Positions 1 through 8,190 of a stretch of DNA of 64,000 nucleotides are shown piece after piece. Position 1 is the stretch's first letter; each line of letters starts with the position of its first letter. The stretch covers positions 5,879,889 through 5,943,888 of the forward strand of contig NC_019697.1 in the NCBI RefSeq assembly GCF_000317145.1, in the 5' to 3' direction. The notes under the pieces were generated by a model. The model was not told the DNA's origin, searched no databases, and saw only the letters and a list, made by a program, of their open reading frames with translations. The DNA comes from Chamaesiphon minutus PCC 6605. GTDB taxonomy: Bacteria; Cyanobacteriota; Cyanobacteriia; Cyanobacteriales; Chamaesiphonaceae. A program made the translations under genes and the position numbers.

Positions 1-203
1 GGCTGTTGATGGAATTCATATATTCCGGCTTGGGCTAATTTGCCGACTTTTTGCCAAATTGTCTCAGTAAATGCTACTTTGGGCGATCGATCGCGGGCGA
101 GGGTTTGAATTGCTCGCCATCCCCGTTGCATCTGACAATGTGTATCTTCCCAACCCAGCGCAGGCTCAAACTGCGACCATAGATGATAGCTGGCAAAGTC
201 CAT
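1..203 (-). CDS. Hypothetical protein, partial (N-terminal 67 codons)
   Basis: An open reading frame runs from an ATG at 203 off the left edge with no stop. It begins MDFASYHLWSQFEP and is rich in Trp, Gln and charged residues, with cyanobacterial codon use. I do not recognise the family, and no motif, signal peptide or membrane segment is visible in the part present. The DNA just upstream (204-300) is a loose repeat of the type GGGTAATGGAATGAGTAATGG, which looks like intergenic filler and supports a start near 203. It is transcribed in the same direction as the penicillin-binding protein gene that ends about 180 bp away. Confidence 0.5.
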   Translation of the reverse strand, partial: MDFASYHLWSQFEPALGWEDTHCQMQRGWRAIQTLARDRSPKVAFTETIWQKVGKLAQAGIYEFHQQ

Positions 204-379
204 GAACGGGGAGTGAATGGGTAGATGGTTGGGTAATGGAATGAGTAATGGAATAAGTAATGGGTTGGTTAATGGACAACGGGTAAGACTACGATCGATC
301 GTCCTCTACTGGTCAACAAGGCGGCGACGCTGCCCATTACCCTCTACCGAACCGCTACTTTCTGCCTAAAACCTGAAGC

Positions 380-2989
380 CTACTGCTCGCTGGAACGACG
401 GCGACGGCGGCGACGGGGACTTTCTTCCGAACTGTTACTAGTATTAGTAGTGGTAGTATTATTGCTAGTGCTAGCTTCTGCCGAACGGCGACGGCGGCGA
501 CGGGGACTTTCTTCCGAACTGTTACTAGTATTAGTAGTGGTAGTATTATTGCTAGTGCTAGCTTCTGCCAAACGGCGACGGCGGCGACGGGGACTTTCTT
601 GAGAACTAGAGCTGTTATTTGTTGTTGTTGTCTCCTCGAAACGGCGACGGCGACGACGGGGACGGTCTTCAGAATTAGTTCTGTTATCGTCATCAACGCG
701 CTCGCCATCTTTAGGCATGGGGAGATCGCGCCGATAGCGAGGCTTAATTGGGTCGAGTTTGAGTTCGGGTTTGCGTCTGCTAAGATTGTCGGGACGAGCG
801 GGGAAGTCTTGGGAGGGAAAATCTTTGACGGCAACTTTCATAAACCGCGACCAGGCGTAGGCGGCAGTACTACTAGCATTACCCGTGGGTCGGTTGTTAT
901 CGTTACCCAGCCAGACGCCAGTAACTAATTGGGGCACAAAGCCGATGAACCAGAGATCCCGTTCTTTATCGGTAGTTCCGGTTTTACCCGCTACTGGACG
1001 ACCGATTTGGGCTGAGGTAGCCGTTCCTTCATTGACGACTCCCCTCATCATCCAGGTCATAATTGCATTAGTATCGGGTTCAAAGACTTTGGTGGGTTGG
1101 GGTTTGTTGTAATAGATAACTTCGCCTTTTTGGTTGATGACTCTGGTGATGCCATGGACGGGGTTGTGAATTCCCCGTGCGGCAAAGGTAGAATAAGCAC
1201 CAGTTATCTCTAGCAAGTTGACTTCCAATCCACCTAACGCCAAGGAATAAAAAGGTTCGAGTTTGGATTCGATGCCCATTTTTTTGGCATTATCGATGAC
1301 GGGTTCCCAGCCCGTATCGAGCAGGATTTTGATGGCGATGATGTTGATTGAATTAATCAGTGCATCGTGCATCGTGATGTAGCCTCTGAATTTTTTACCC
1401 GCATTTTTGGGCTTATAACCATCAACGTCAAACGGCGCATCGAGGTAGGATTTATTCGGGCTGATGCCACCAGCGATCGCGGTAGCATAGACGATCGGTT
1501 TGAAGGTCGATCCGGGTTGGCGTTTGGCTTGGGTGACGCGGTTGAATTGGTGGGTTTCAAAGTCGGTACCGCCCACCATCGATCGAATCCCGCCCGTGCG
1601 GGGATCGATACTTACCATGGCAGCTTGCCCGAAGGAGCCGCGATTATTTCTGACGGTGGAGTTGACGATTTCTTCAGCTTTGTTTTGCCACTCTGGATTG
1701 AGAGTGGTTTCGACAGTCAAGCCGCCTGCTTTGATGGCTTTAGCAGAGATGTACTTGGGTAGTTCTTGCTCGATATATTTAGTAAAATATCGGGCTTCTT
1801 GTAGTTCGCGTTTGATCGGGCTGCGTTTGGTCTTGAGTGGCTCTGCTTTTGCGGCTTTGGCTTCAGCAGCAGTGATAAATTTAGCTTCCAACATCCGATC
1901 GATCACCAGGTTGCGGCGTTGCTTGGCAAAGTTGGGATTGACAAAGGGGGAGTATTTATTGGGTGCTGGCGGCATTGCGGCGAGGGTGGCCATTTCAGCG
2001 AGCGTCAGTTGGTCTACGGTTTTACTAAAATAGACCCAAGCCGAATCGGCTACTCCATAAGTACCTTCACCCAAATACACCAGATTGAGGTAGCGTTCGA
2101 GAATCTGGTCTTTGGTGAGTCCGTCGGTCAATCTTTGGGCGAGGCGCACTTCGCGGAGTTTGCGCCAGAAACTGCGTTCTTGGTTGAGATAAACCATCCG
2201 CGCCAACTGTTGGTTGATGCTACTGGCTCCTTCGACCAAGTTTTTGGAGGTGACGTTTTGGACGAGGGCGCGGGTGACCCCTTTATAGTCCACGCCGTCG
2301 TGCTCGTAGAAGCGACGATCTTCGATCGCGACGAAGGCTTTTTTGAGTTTGTCGGGTATTTGCCAAATTTTGAGCGTCTCGCGGGTAGCATTGCCCGTTT
2401 GCAGCAGAATACTCCCGTCTAAACCTTTAATGGTAATCGTCCCCGGACGCACGTAGCTGAGGGCATCGGCGGGGGCATACTGGCTGACACTGCGATCGAC
2501 AAATAGCCACGCGCCACCTAGAGCTAACATGCCCACTCCCAGAGTAGAGCCAGCCCAAAACAGGCGATTTTTGTGTAGGGGTTTTGGCCCTTTAAATGGT
2601 TTGGCGACGACTGTCCCGACTCGCCCCACCGTGGTGCCGATAGTGGTTGCGGTTTTACCTACTGCTGTTGCCAGTTGTTTAGCTTTACGTTGGGCTGGGG
2701 ACTTGACAGCTCGATCGGTTGGTGGGGACGGAGCCATTGAAGAATTAGCTTTATCCTCATCTGCGGTTGGTGAGTGGGTAGCAGCTTTAGCAGGATATAA
2801 ATTGTTGGCAATTTCTCTAGCGGTGTTATTGACACCCAGCGAGCCAGAATCCGGATCGATCGCAGGTACGCGAGAATGCTCAAAATCATTACTACCAGCT
2901 AATTGTTGACGATCGTCACGAGGTTTTGCGGCCCCAGCCAGCGGCAATTTAGCGGACAGTTCCTTTAACCTGGCGAATAAGTTCAACAC
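380..2989 (-). CDS. Class A penicillin-binding protein (PBP1A type)
   Basis: Bifunctional peptidoglycan synthase of about 869 residues, anchored in the inner membrane with its catalytic part in the periplasm. A basic, Ser/Ala-rich cytoplasmic stretch precedes one membrane segment at about residues 143-164. The GT51 glycosyltransferase follows, with AIEDRRF (catalytic Glu near 223) and GASSINQQLAR. The transpeptidase has S494-TFK, SIN (547-549) and KTGT (669-672), so all catalytic motifs are intact. The start is GTG, with AGGAG a few bases upstream. The C-terminal tail is unusual: runs of six or seven Arg alternate with Ser/Thr/Asn-rich linkers, encoded by an 87-bp tandem repeat. Such a tail could bind anionic cell wall or a partner protein (inference). 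Confidence 0.95.
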   Translation of the reverse strand: MLNLFARLKELSAKLPLAGAAKPRDDRQQLAGSNDFEHSRVPAIDPDSGSLGVNNTAREIANNLYPAKAATHSPTADEDKANSSMAPSPPTDRAVKSPAQRKAKQLATAVGKTATTIGTTVGRVGTVVAKPFKGPKPLHKNRLFWAGSTLGVGMLALGGAWLFVDRSVSQYAPADALSYVRPGTITIKGLDGSILLQTGNATRETLKIWQIPDKLKKAFVAIEDRRFYEHDGVDYKGVTRALVQNVTSKNLVEGASSINQQLARMVYLNQERSFWRKLREVRLAQRLTDGLTKDQILERYLNLVYLGEGTYGVADSAWVYFSKTVDQLTLAEMATLAAMPPAPNKYSPFVNPNFAKQRRNLVIDRMLEAKFITAAEAKAAKAEPLKTKRSPIKRELQEARYFTKYIEQELPKYISAKAIKAGGLTVETTLNPEWQNKAEEIVNSTVRNNRGSFGQAAMVSIDPRTGGIRSMVGGTDFETHQFNRVTQAKRQPGSTFKPIVYATAIAGGISPNKSYLDAPFDVDGYKPKNAGKKFRGYITMHDALINSINIIAIKILLDTGWEPVIDNAKKMGIESKLEPFYSLALGGLEVNLLEITGAYSTFAARGIHNPVHGITRVINQKGEVIYYNKPQPTKVFEPDTNAIMTWMMRGVVNEGTATSAQIGRPVAGKTGTTDKERDLWFIGFVPQLVTGVWLGNDNNRPTGNASSTAAYAWSRFMKVAVKDFPSQDFPARPDNLSRRKPELKLDPIKPRYRRDLPMPKDGERVDDDNRTNSEDRPRRRRRRFEETTTTNNSSSSQESPRRRRRRLAEASTSNNTTTTNTSNSSEESPRRRRRRSAEASTSNNTTTTNTSNSSEESPRRRRRRRSSEQ
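396..600. repeat. 87-bp in-frame tandem repeat in the PBP C-terminus
   Basis: The motif CGACGGGGACTTTCTT recurs at 411, 498 and 585, giving an exact 87-bp period (29 codons). Each unit codes for a run of six Arg plus a Ser/Thr/Asn linker ending in ESP. The two full copies are nearly identical, and a third, diverged Arg block lies at about 636-665. The near identity implies recent duplication or slippage, so copy number probably varies between strains. Confidence 0.9.
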
Positions 2990-3248
2990 ATCAACTCCTA
3001 ATGTAAATCTGGCAGTCGTAAATACTATCCAATAGCGGTTGCCGTTCTAGATCGCTAATGTTAATTGAGAATGATAGCGTACTGAGCGATTCCTGGGGAA
3101 TACTAATGAAGACTCTGGAGATCGATCTTCACAATTATACTAGACATCCTAATTGTTAAATACACAATTGGCGTGGGGTGTAGATATTTCCTACCAACGA
3201 ATGCCGATCCGAATCTAACTGCATTGACTATCCCATTTTCTGGCCTAA

Positions 3249-4484
3249 ATGAACAACGATCTTCACTATTTAACTGCGGCTGACCCACAACGGAATGCGA
3301 TCGGGAGATTTCAGTATCTAAGTTGGGGAGAATTTACTGGTGCTGTAGATATTACGGTGGCGTCGGGCCAAGCATGGGAAATTGTCTTCTATCAAGGGCA
3401 GATTGCCTGGAGTATCGATCGCACCCAGCCCAATCGCATTTGGCAGCGACTGCTGCGTGCTGAGATCGGCTACGAGCATGTTGGACTCGACTTATTATTT
3501 CAGGCTGCCAATCATCATCCTTGGCCGGGATTCGAGCAAGGGCGCGAAGTTTGCTGGCAATACCAAGGCGCGCTGGCTCTAATGATGTTAGCCGAAATTA
3601 AAACTTCCGAGCTGACCAATATTTTGACGATCGCCGCGCGGGAGACAATTTTTGACTTGTTGCAGTACAGTCAAGGCCAAAAGTTAAACTTTCGATCGCA
3701 GTCCGAAATCTTTATCGAGCGACCGCCAATTACAATTAATACCGAAGAAGTCATCGCTCAAGCTGAAGTAATGTGGCAAGAGTGGAATACTCAGAAATTA
3801 GGGAATATTTCCCCGCATAAAACCCCAGTTATCAGACATCCCGTCCAACTCTATCGCCAAACTACGCCGATTATTTATCAAAATTTGGTGCAGGTGATTA
3901 CTGGCAAACGGACGCTGCGAGAAATTGCCGTCGAAATCGATGAAGATTTGTTATTACTAACGCGCTCTCTGACTCGTTATATTCAGACTGGCATCATCGA
4001 ATTAATCGATCTACCAGATCTCAAGTCGCCCCAGCTTGTTAATAAAGTTTTGCCAGAGCGATCGATCTCTCGGACACCATCGCTACAGCATAAAACCATC
4101 CAATCTAAATTAGTGATTTGTATCGATGATAATCCTCATGTTTGTGAAAGTATGAGAGCGATCGTTACCGATGCTGGTTATCGATTTATTGCAATTCAAG
4201 ATGCAACGCAAGCTTTACCAAGATTACTAGAAAATAAGCCAGATCTAATTTTTCTAGATTTAATTATGCCCAAAGTTAATGGTTATGAAATTTGCGGCCA
4301 AATTCGTCGAATTTCAGCTTTGGCTAACACGCCAATCGTAATTTTAACAGGTAAAGACGGATTGCTCGATCGCGTGCGTTCTAAAGTAGTCGGTGCGTCA
4401 GAATTTACCTGCAAACCAATCACTGAATATACAATTATTTCTTCGCTTGAAAAATACATCGGCACTGCCTCTTCAAGAAACTAA
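3249..4484 (+). CDS. PatA-type response regulator (PATAN-REC)
   Basis: A 411-residue protein. The N-terminal half is the PATAN (PatA N-terminal, DUF4388-like) region, recognisable from FQYLSWGEFTGAVDI and VFYQGQIAWSID. The C-terminal receiver spans about residues 286-405, with the acidic pair D293/D294, phosphoacceptor D337 in FLDLIMP, T367 and K389. PatA/PixG-class regulators act at the output end of cyanobacterial chemotaxis-like (phototaxis, pilus) phosphorelays. The next gene, 123 bp downstream on the same strand, carries an HPt domain, a plausible phosphodonor. No CheA kinase, CheW or MCP gene follows, so the rest of the pathway must lie elsewhere. Confidence 0.9.
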   Translation: MNNDLHYLTAADPQRNAIGRFQYLSWGEFTGAVDITVASGQAWEIVFYQGQIAWSIDRTQPNRIWQRLLRAEIGYEHVGLDLLFQAANHHPWPGFEQGREVCWQYQGALALMMLAEIKTSELTNILTIAARETIFDLLQYSQGQKLNFRSQSEIFIERPPITINTEEVIAQAEVMWQEWNTQKLGNISPHKTPVIRHPVQLYRQTTPIIYQNLVQVITGKRTLREIAVEIDEDLLLLTRSLTRYIQTGIIELIDLPDLKSPQLVNKVLPERSISRTPSLQHKTIQSKLVICIDDNPHVCESMRAIVTDAGYRFIAIQDATQALPRLLENKPDLIFLDLIMPKVNGYEICGQIRRISALANTPIVILTGKDGLLDRVRSKVVGASEFTCKPITEYTIISSLEKYIGTASSRN

Positions 4485-4569
4485 TTCCGATCCAGATGCT
4501 CATTGGCAAATTAAATTCTCAATGTTTAGATCGATAACCAACGAATATTTATTATAACAACCGATCGCT

Positions 4570-4602
4570 AATTATCAATTATCAATTATCAATTATCAAT
4601 TA
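4570..4602. repeat. Heptamer tandem repeat (AATTATC), about 4.7 copies
   Basis: Four full copies of AATTATC plus AATTA end five bases before the ATG of the HPt gene and fill the place where a Shine-Dalgarno sequence would lie. Short tandemly repeated heptamers are a known feature of cyanobacterial genomes. The same heptamer on the other strand precedes scpB at 32021-32041. Confidence 0.9.
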
Positions 4603-4607
4603 CCGTC

Positions 4608-6092
4608 ATGAATGACTCACAAATTCAAGCACAGGCTTATAGTTACTTTTTAGCGGAGGCTCCAGAATTACTCCACGTTATCGAGCAAGAAATTCTCACT
4701 TTACCTAACGAACACACTACAGCTAAAGTCCATAACCTAATGCGGGCGTTACATACGCTCAAAGGTGCAGCAGCCAATGTCGGGTTGACGACGATCGAGC
4801 GGATCGCACACAATTTTGAAGATGTCACGCGAGTTTTTTACGATCTAGACGTAGAAATAGATGTATCGATTCAAACTTTACTTTTAGATGGATATTCAGG
4901 ATTATCTGAATGCTTAACTGCCCATGTTGCTACTGGTGAGAGTAGAGAAATTGATGAAAGCGCGATCGTCGAGCGGATGACAGCAACCATCGAACAATTA
5001 AAAGAAAAATTAGGCGATTGGAGTGAAACAGAAATTGCCCTACCGACAGCGATCGAATTAGGCTTTGATATTGTTGCTTCAATTTTTGAAACGACAATTC
5101 AAGAGCAAATTGACGAAGTTGTTACAACGATTGCCACTCACGATCCAGATCTGATTACCCAGTGTCTCCACAGCGTTGCCGACATTTGCATTAGTTTGGC
5201 AGAATCTTTTGAACTCCCTGGTTTCTTGGCCATCAATCAGGCAATTTTGGCCGCAATTACCAATCATCCCGATCGAGTGAGCGATATTGCACTGCTTGCT
5301 CTAATCGATCTCCAACAAGCGCAAAGTGACGTCCTCGCAGGCGATCGAACTATCGGCGGAACCATTTCTCCCGCTCTAGAAAAACTAGCCCAAAGTACTG
5401 CTTTAGCAAGCGATCGAATTTTAGTTGATACTGCTGCTCCCGATCTCGATCGACTAGCTGAAAATAGCGAAACATGGGCAGATATACCTCAAGCCGACCT
5501 ATCGATCGAAACTGAAGTTATCGACCCCAGAGAAGCCGAATTGAAGGAATTCCAAGCATTTTTGATAAGCGACAGATTTCGCAAGCGCAATCAATTTAGT
5601 ACCGACAATCAGCATCTATTCGATCGCATCGTTCGCTTGTGCTGGGATTGGTTCCGACACGAGATTCAAGCACTTCCAGCTCAGTTAAATCTAGAAATAT
5701 TAGTTATGACTGAAGGATTAACAGATTTAGATTATATCCATCACTGGATCGGCCTATTATTAAAAGCCTTAAGTCCATCGAGCGATCGAGATAGTCTTTA
5801 TCTCTATCGTCAGTGTTGTATCTATCAAGTCGTATTTGCTGTAGCTAAATATTTAGCTGGTACCGAACCACACCCACAATTAACTCCAGAATTTTTGACT
5901 GAGTTACGGTTGGGTTTGCAAACTACTGTAAATACTTACAAGCAAGGATCTCCAGTTACTGCCAACGAACGCGGCTGGATCGATCGCATTATTCTTCCCC
6001 ACCACTGGCTCAAGAATTCTGAGCCGAATCCTAGCGAAGATCTGCTCTTGACCGAAATCTGGGGTCAACTAGATTTTGGTAAGAATCATTAG
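4608..6092 (+). CDS. HPt-domain protein without a kinase domain
   Basis: A 494-residue protein starting with a histidine phosphotransfer domain at about residues 8-110. The motif ALHTLKGAAANVGL places the phosphoaccepting histidine at H49. CheA/PixL-type proteins continue into dimerisation, ATPase, CheW and receiver domains; none of these is visible here. The remaining 370 or so residues are mostly helical, with a C-terminal part rich in Trp, Leu and His that I cannot assign. The gene follows the PatA-type regulator on the same strand, so the pair could be a phosphotransfer module fed by a kinase elsewhere. No Shine-Dalgarno is visible; a heptamer repeat takes its place. Confidence 0.8.
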   Translation: MNDSQIQAQAYSYFLAEAPELLHVIEQEILTLPNEHTTAKVHNLMRALHTLKGAAANVGLTTIERIAHNFEDVTRVFYDLDVEIDVSIQTLLLDGYSGLSECLTAHVATGESREIDESAIVERMTATIEQLKEKLGDWSETEIALPTAIELGFDIVASIFETTIQEQIDEVVTTIATHDPDLITQCLHSVADICISLAESFELPGFLAINQAILAAITNHPDRVSDIALLALIDLQQAQSDVLAGDRTIGGTISPALEKLAQSTALASDRILVDTAAPDLDRLAENSETWADIPQADLSIETEVIDPREAELKEFQAFLISDRFRKRNQFSTDNQHLFDRIVRLCWDWFRHEIQALPAQLNLEILVMTEGLTDLDYIHHWIGLLLKALSPSSDRDSLYLYRQCCIYQVVFAVAKYLAGTEPHPQLTPEFLTELRLGLQTTVNTYKQGSPVTANERGWIDRIILPHHWLKNSEPNPSEDLLLTEIWGQLDFGKNH

Positions 6093-6375
6093 TAAACAAC
6101 TACATCGATCGATAGCAATACAAAATCATCATAAATTGCTGGGCATAATAAAAGTATCGCAGAATACTATTTTTATGAGATCTCGCAATGCGATCGCACT
6201 CGACGGTTGCCGGGGGTAGCCAGCCAAGATCGATCCTTTGACCCTAGCCACCGTCAGAGATGGAGTTTGTCGGTTGCCATTTAAGGCTTGGTGTCACCAG
6301 CGACGTAGCTTGAATCCCCACTCTCATCTTGTCTTTACTGTTAACAATCTGGCTTGCTTTCACAAGTATATTTAT
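6093..6375. other. Leader region before the substrate-binding protein gene
   Basis: No gene is supported here. The stretch 6190-6310 is GC-richer than its surroundings, contains CGGTTGCC twice (6204 and 6275 regions) and could fold as a structured leader. I compared it by eye with guanidine-I, TPP, cobalamin and glutamine riboswitch cores and found no convincing match. The frame of the downstream gene is open back to 6238 (TTG), but the lipoprotein signal at 6376 shows that this extension is not translated as part of the mature design. Confidence 0.4.
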
Positions 6376-7416
6376 ATGAAACGACGTTCTATTCTAATTT
6401 CAAGCTCGATCTTTCTCCTCAGTCTGGTCGTTACTGTTGGGTGTAATAATAGTCCTACCAGTCAACCTAAAGCCACAGTTAGTCCACAGCCCGGAGATGT
6501 TAAATTAGGTTTTAGTGCTTGGCCGGGTTGGTTTCCATGGCAAGTAGCACAAGAAAAAGAAATTTTTGGCCGATCGAAAGTTGGCGTCAACCTCAAATGG
6601 TTCGATAGTTATGTTGACTCGATTACTGCGCTCAATAATGGCAGTATCGATGCCAATAGTCAAACATTAGCAGATACGATTAGCTCGATCGCTAGTGGCA
6701 ATGATTTAGTAGTAGTACTGACCAATGATAATTCTACTGGTAACGACAAGATTATTATTAGCGAACAAATTAAATCTGTCAAAGACCTTAAAGGTAAAAA
6801 AGTAGCAGCAGAAGAAGGTACTGTCGATCATTTCTTGTTAGTACAAGCTCTCAAAAGAGTCAATATGACTATGAAAGATATTCAGTTTGTACCGTTAGAA
6901 ACAAGTAAAGCTGCGGATGCTTTTGTCGCTGGTCAAGTAGATGCAGCCGCAGTATTTGCACCGTTTACGACCAAGGCTTTAAAAAGACCTGGCAGTAGGG
7001 AACTATTTAGTTCTAAAGATTTTCCCGGTTCGATTTCCGATCATTTAGTATTTACGCGTAAATTTGTCAAAGAGCACCCCGATAAAGTTCAAGCCGTAGT
7101 CGATAGTTGGTTTGCTACTCTGGGCCACATCAACAGAGGCTTGTATCGAGATGAAGCCGACCAAATTATGGCCAAACGCGCGGGAGTAAGTATGGCAGAA
7201 TACAAAGATTATCTTGATGGGACTAAAATCTTTAGTTTAGAAGATAATCTAGAAGCTTTTAAACCCGGTACAGATACTACCTCTTTACCGCGAGCAGCCG
7301 CAGAAGCTAATAAATTTTTGTTTGAGAATAAGTTAATTAAAACTCAAGTAGATGTAAGTAAAATATTTGACGATCGATTTGTCAAGGCTTATGCTGCCAA
7401 AACTAGGGGGAAATAA
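6376..7416 (+). CDS. ABC transporter substrate-binding lipoprotein (NMT1/SsuA-NrtA-like)
   Basis: Periplasmic solute-binding protein of 346 residues. The ATG at 6376 was chosen over the upstream TTG because MKRRSILISSSIFLLSL...VGC is a classic lipoprotein signal, with lipidated C23. The mature part has the periplasmic binding type-2 fold: KLGFSAWPGWFPWQVAQE near the N-terminus, VKDLKGKKVAAEEGTVDHF in the middle, and FVAGQVDAAAVFAPF. This is the layout of nitrate, sulfonate, taurine and pyrimidine-precursor binders. No permease or ATPase gene adjoins it, so the ligand cannot be inferred from context. A strong terminator hairpin follows about 45 bp downstream. Confidence 0.85.
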   Translation: MKRRSILISSSIFLLSLVVTVGCNNSPTSQPKATVSPQPGDVKLGFSAWPGWFPWQVAQEKEIFGRSKVGVNLKWFDSYVDSITALNNGSIDANSQTLADTISSIASGNDLVVVLTNDNSTGNDKIIISEQIKSVKDLKGKKVAAEEGTVDHFLLVQALKRVNMTMKDIQFVPLETSKAADAFVAGQVDAAAVFAPFTTKALKRPGSRELFSSKDFPGSISDHLVFTRKFVKEHPDKVQAVVDSWFATLGHINRGLYRDEADQIMAKRAGVSMAEYKDYLDGTKIFSLEDNLEAFKPGTDTTSLPRAAAEANKFLFENKLIKTQVDVSKIFDDRFVKAYAAKTRGK

Positions 7417-7460
7417 CTCAGTGTGCTGTTGACAAAGGCAGGAGGTAGAAGGCCGTTTTC

Positions 7461-7487
7461 AAAGATCGGGTCATAGACCCGATCTTT
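7461..7487 (+). terminator. Terminator-type hairpin after the substrate-binding protein gene
   Basis: A perfect 10-bp stem (AAAGATCGGG / CCCGATCTTT) encloses a 7-nt loop, TCATAGA. It stands 45 bp after the stop codon. The 3' arm ends in TTT but no long U tract follows. Confidence 0.75.
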
Positions 7488-7540
7488 CGCTATAAATTGA
7501 GTAAGTAGATAGGTATAATTAAATATAAAATATTGCGGAA

Positions 7541-7920
7541 GATGGGCACTGTCCACCAGCTAGATTTTAGACATAATCTACTTTATAAATAATTGCACTT
7601 ATCTACTTAGATAACTCAAGTTGCTACCTAAATTCACAGCGGTTAAAACCGCCGCTTGTGATGCAAAGTCCGCCTACGCGGACTGAATTATTAGTCCGCG
7701 TAGCGGCTCGCTCTGCGGAGGTTTCCTCCGCAGAGAAGCGAGACAGCGACGCAGCTCCCTTCGGGAAGGCTCCGCCAACGACCCGGAGGGAACCTCCCGG
7801 TTGTGTGCGTCAGCGGCTCGCAGCCGGGAGGCTCCCGCCCATACAATTGCGACAAGACAGCAGAAACGCGAGCCGCCGCTCCCCGCAAAATAGTAACCTT
7901 ATTTACGCCGTAGACTACTA
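7541..7920. repeat. Palindrome-rich repeat cluster in a 774-bp gene-free stretch
   Basis: The whole stretch 7417-8190 lacks a believable gene. From 7541 (GATGGGCACTGTCCACC) to about 7900 it holds nested GC-rich inverted repeats: CGGTTAAAACCG, AGTCCGCCTACGCGGACT, TGCGGAGGTTTCCTCCGCA, CTCCCTTCGGGAAG and GGAGGGAACCTCCC. The AGTCCGC module recurs at 15384-15427 and 17671-17719, so it belongs to a dispersed family. An open frame at 7658-7921 exists only because of this composition. Confidence 0.8.
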
Positions 7921-8190
7921 GGTTTAGCGCGTCGCTTCATGAATTGCCGCTACACGCCTTTGAGAGAGCGCGCCGCAGATTGCCATACCCGCTCAAACTA
8001 AGATTTAGATACAATAGTTAATAGTAACTATCTGCGCAACTTGCGCGATGGAGTGACGATCGATATTGCCCCGGCTGACTCTCTAGAACGCCGCTAGTAG
8101 AGGTGTTTTAGCGGCACGTCACGGTTTCAGATAGATACTGTCGAGATTGTCTTAAGTCGCACAATTGATATTCACAGGATTTATTCGCTC

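Noticed and set aside
396-600. Possible CRISPR-like spaced repeat
   Set aside because: The 87-bp units are contiguous, in frame and part of a coding region; there are no spacers.
355-834. Minus-strand 159-codon frame rich in VPVAAVAV repeats
   Set aside because: It is the 87-bp repeat of the penicillin-binding protein read in another phase.
6190-6375. Riboswitch before the substrate-binding protein gene
   Set aside because: No match by eye to guanidine-I, TPP, cobalamin or glutamine riboswitch cores; kept only as an unassigned leader.
7658-7921. Open frame of 87 codons on the plus strand in the palindrome cluster
   Set aside because: It lies wholly in GC-rich inverted repeats and the translation is Arg/Pro/Ser-rich with no conserved pattern; the reverse strand is equally open.
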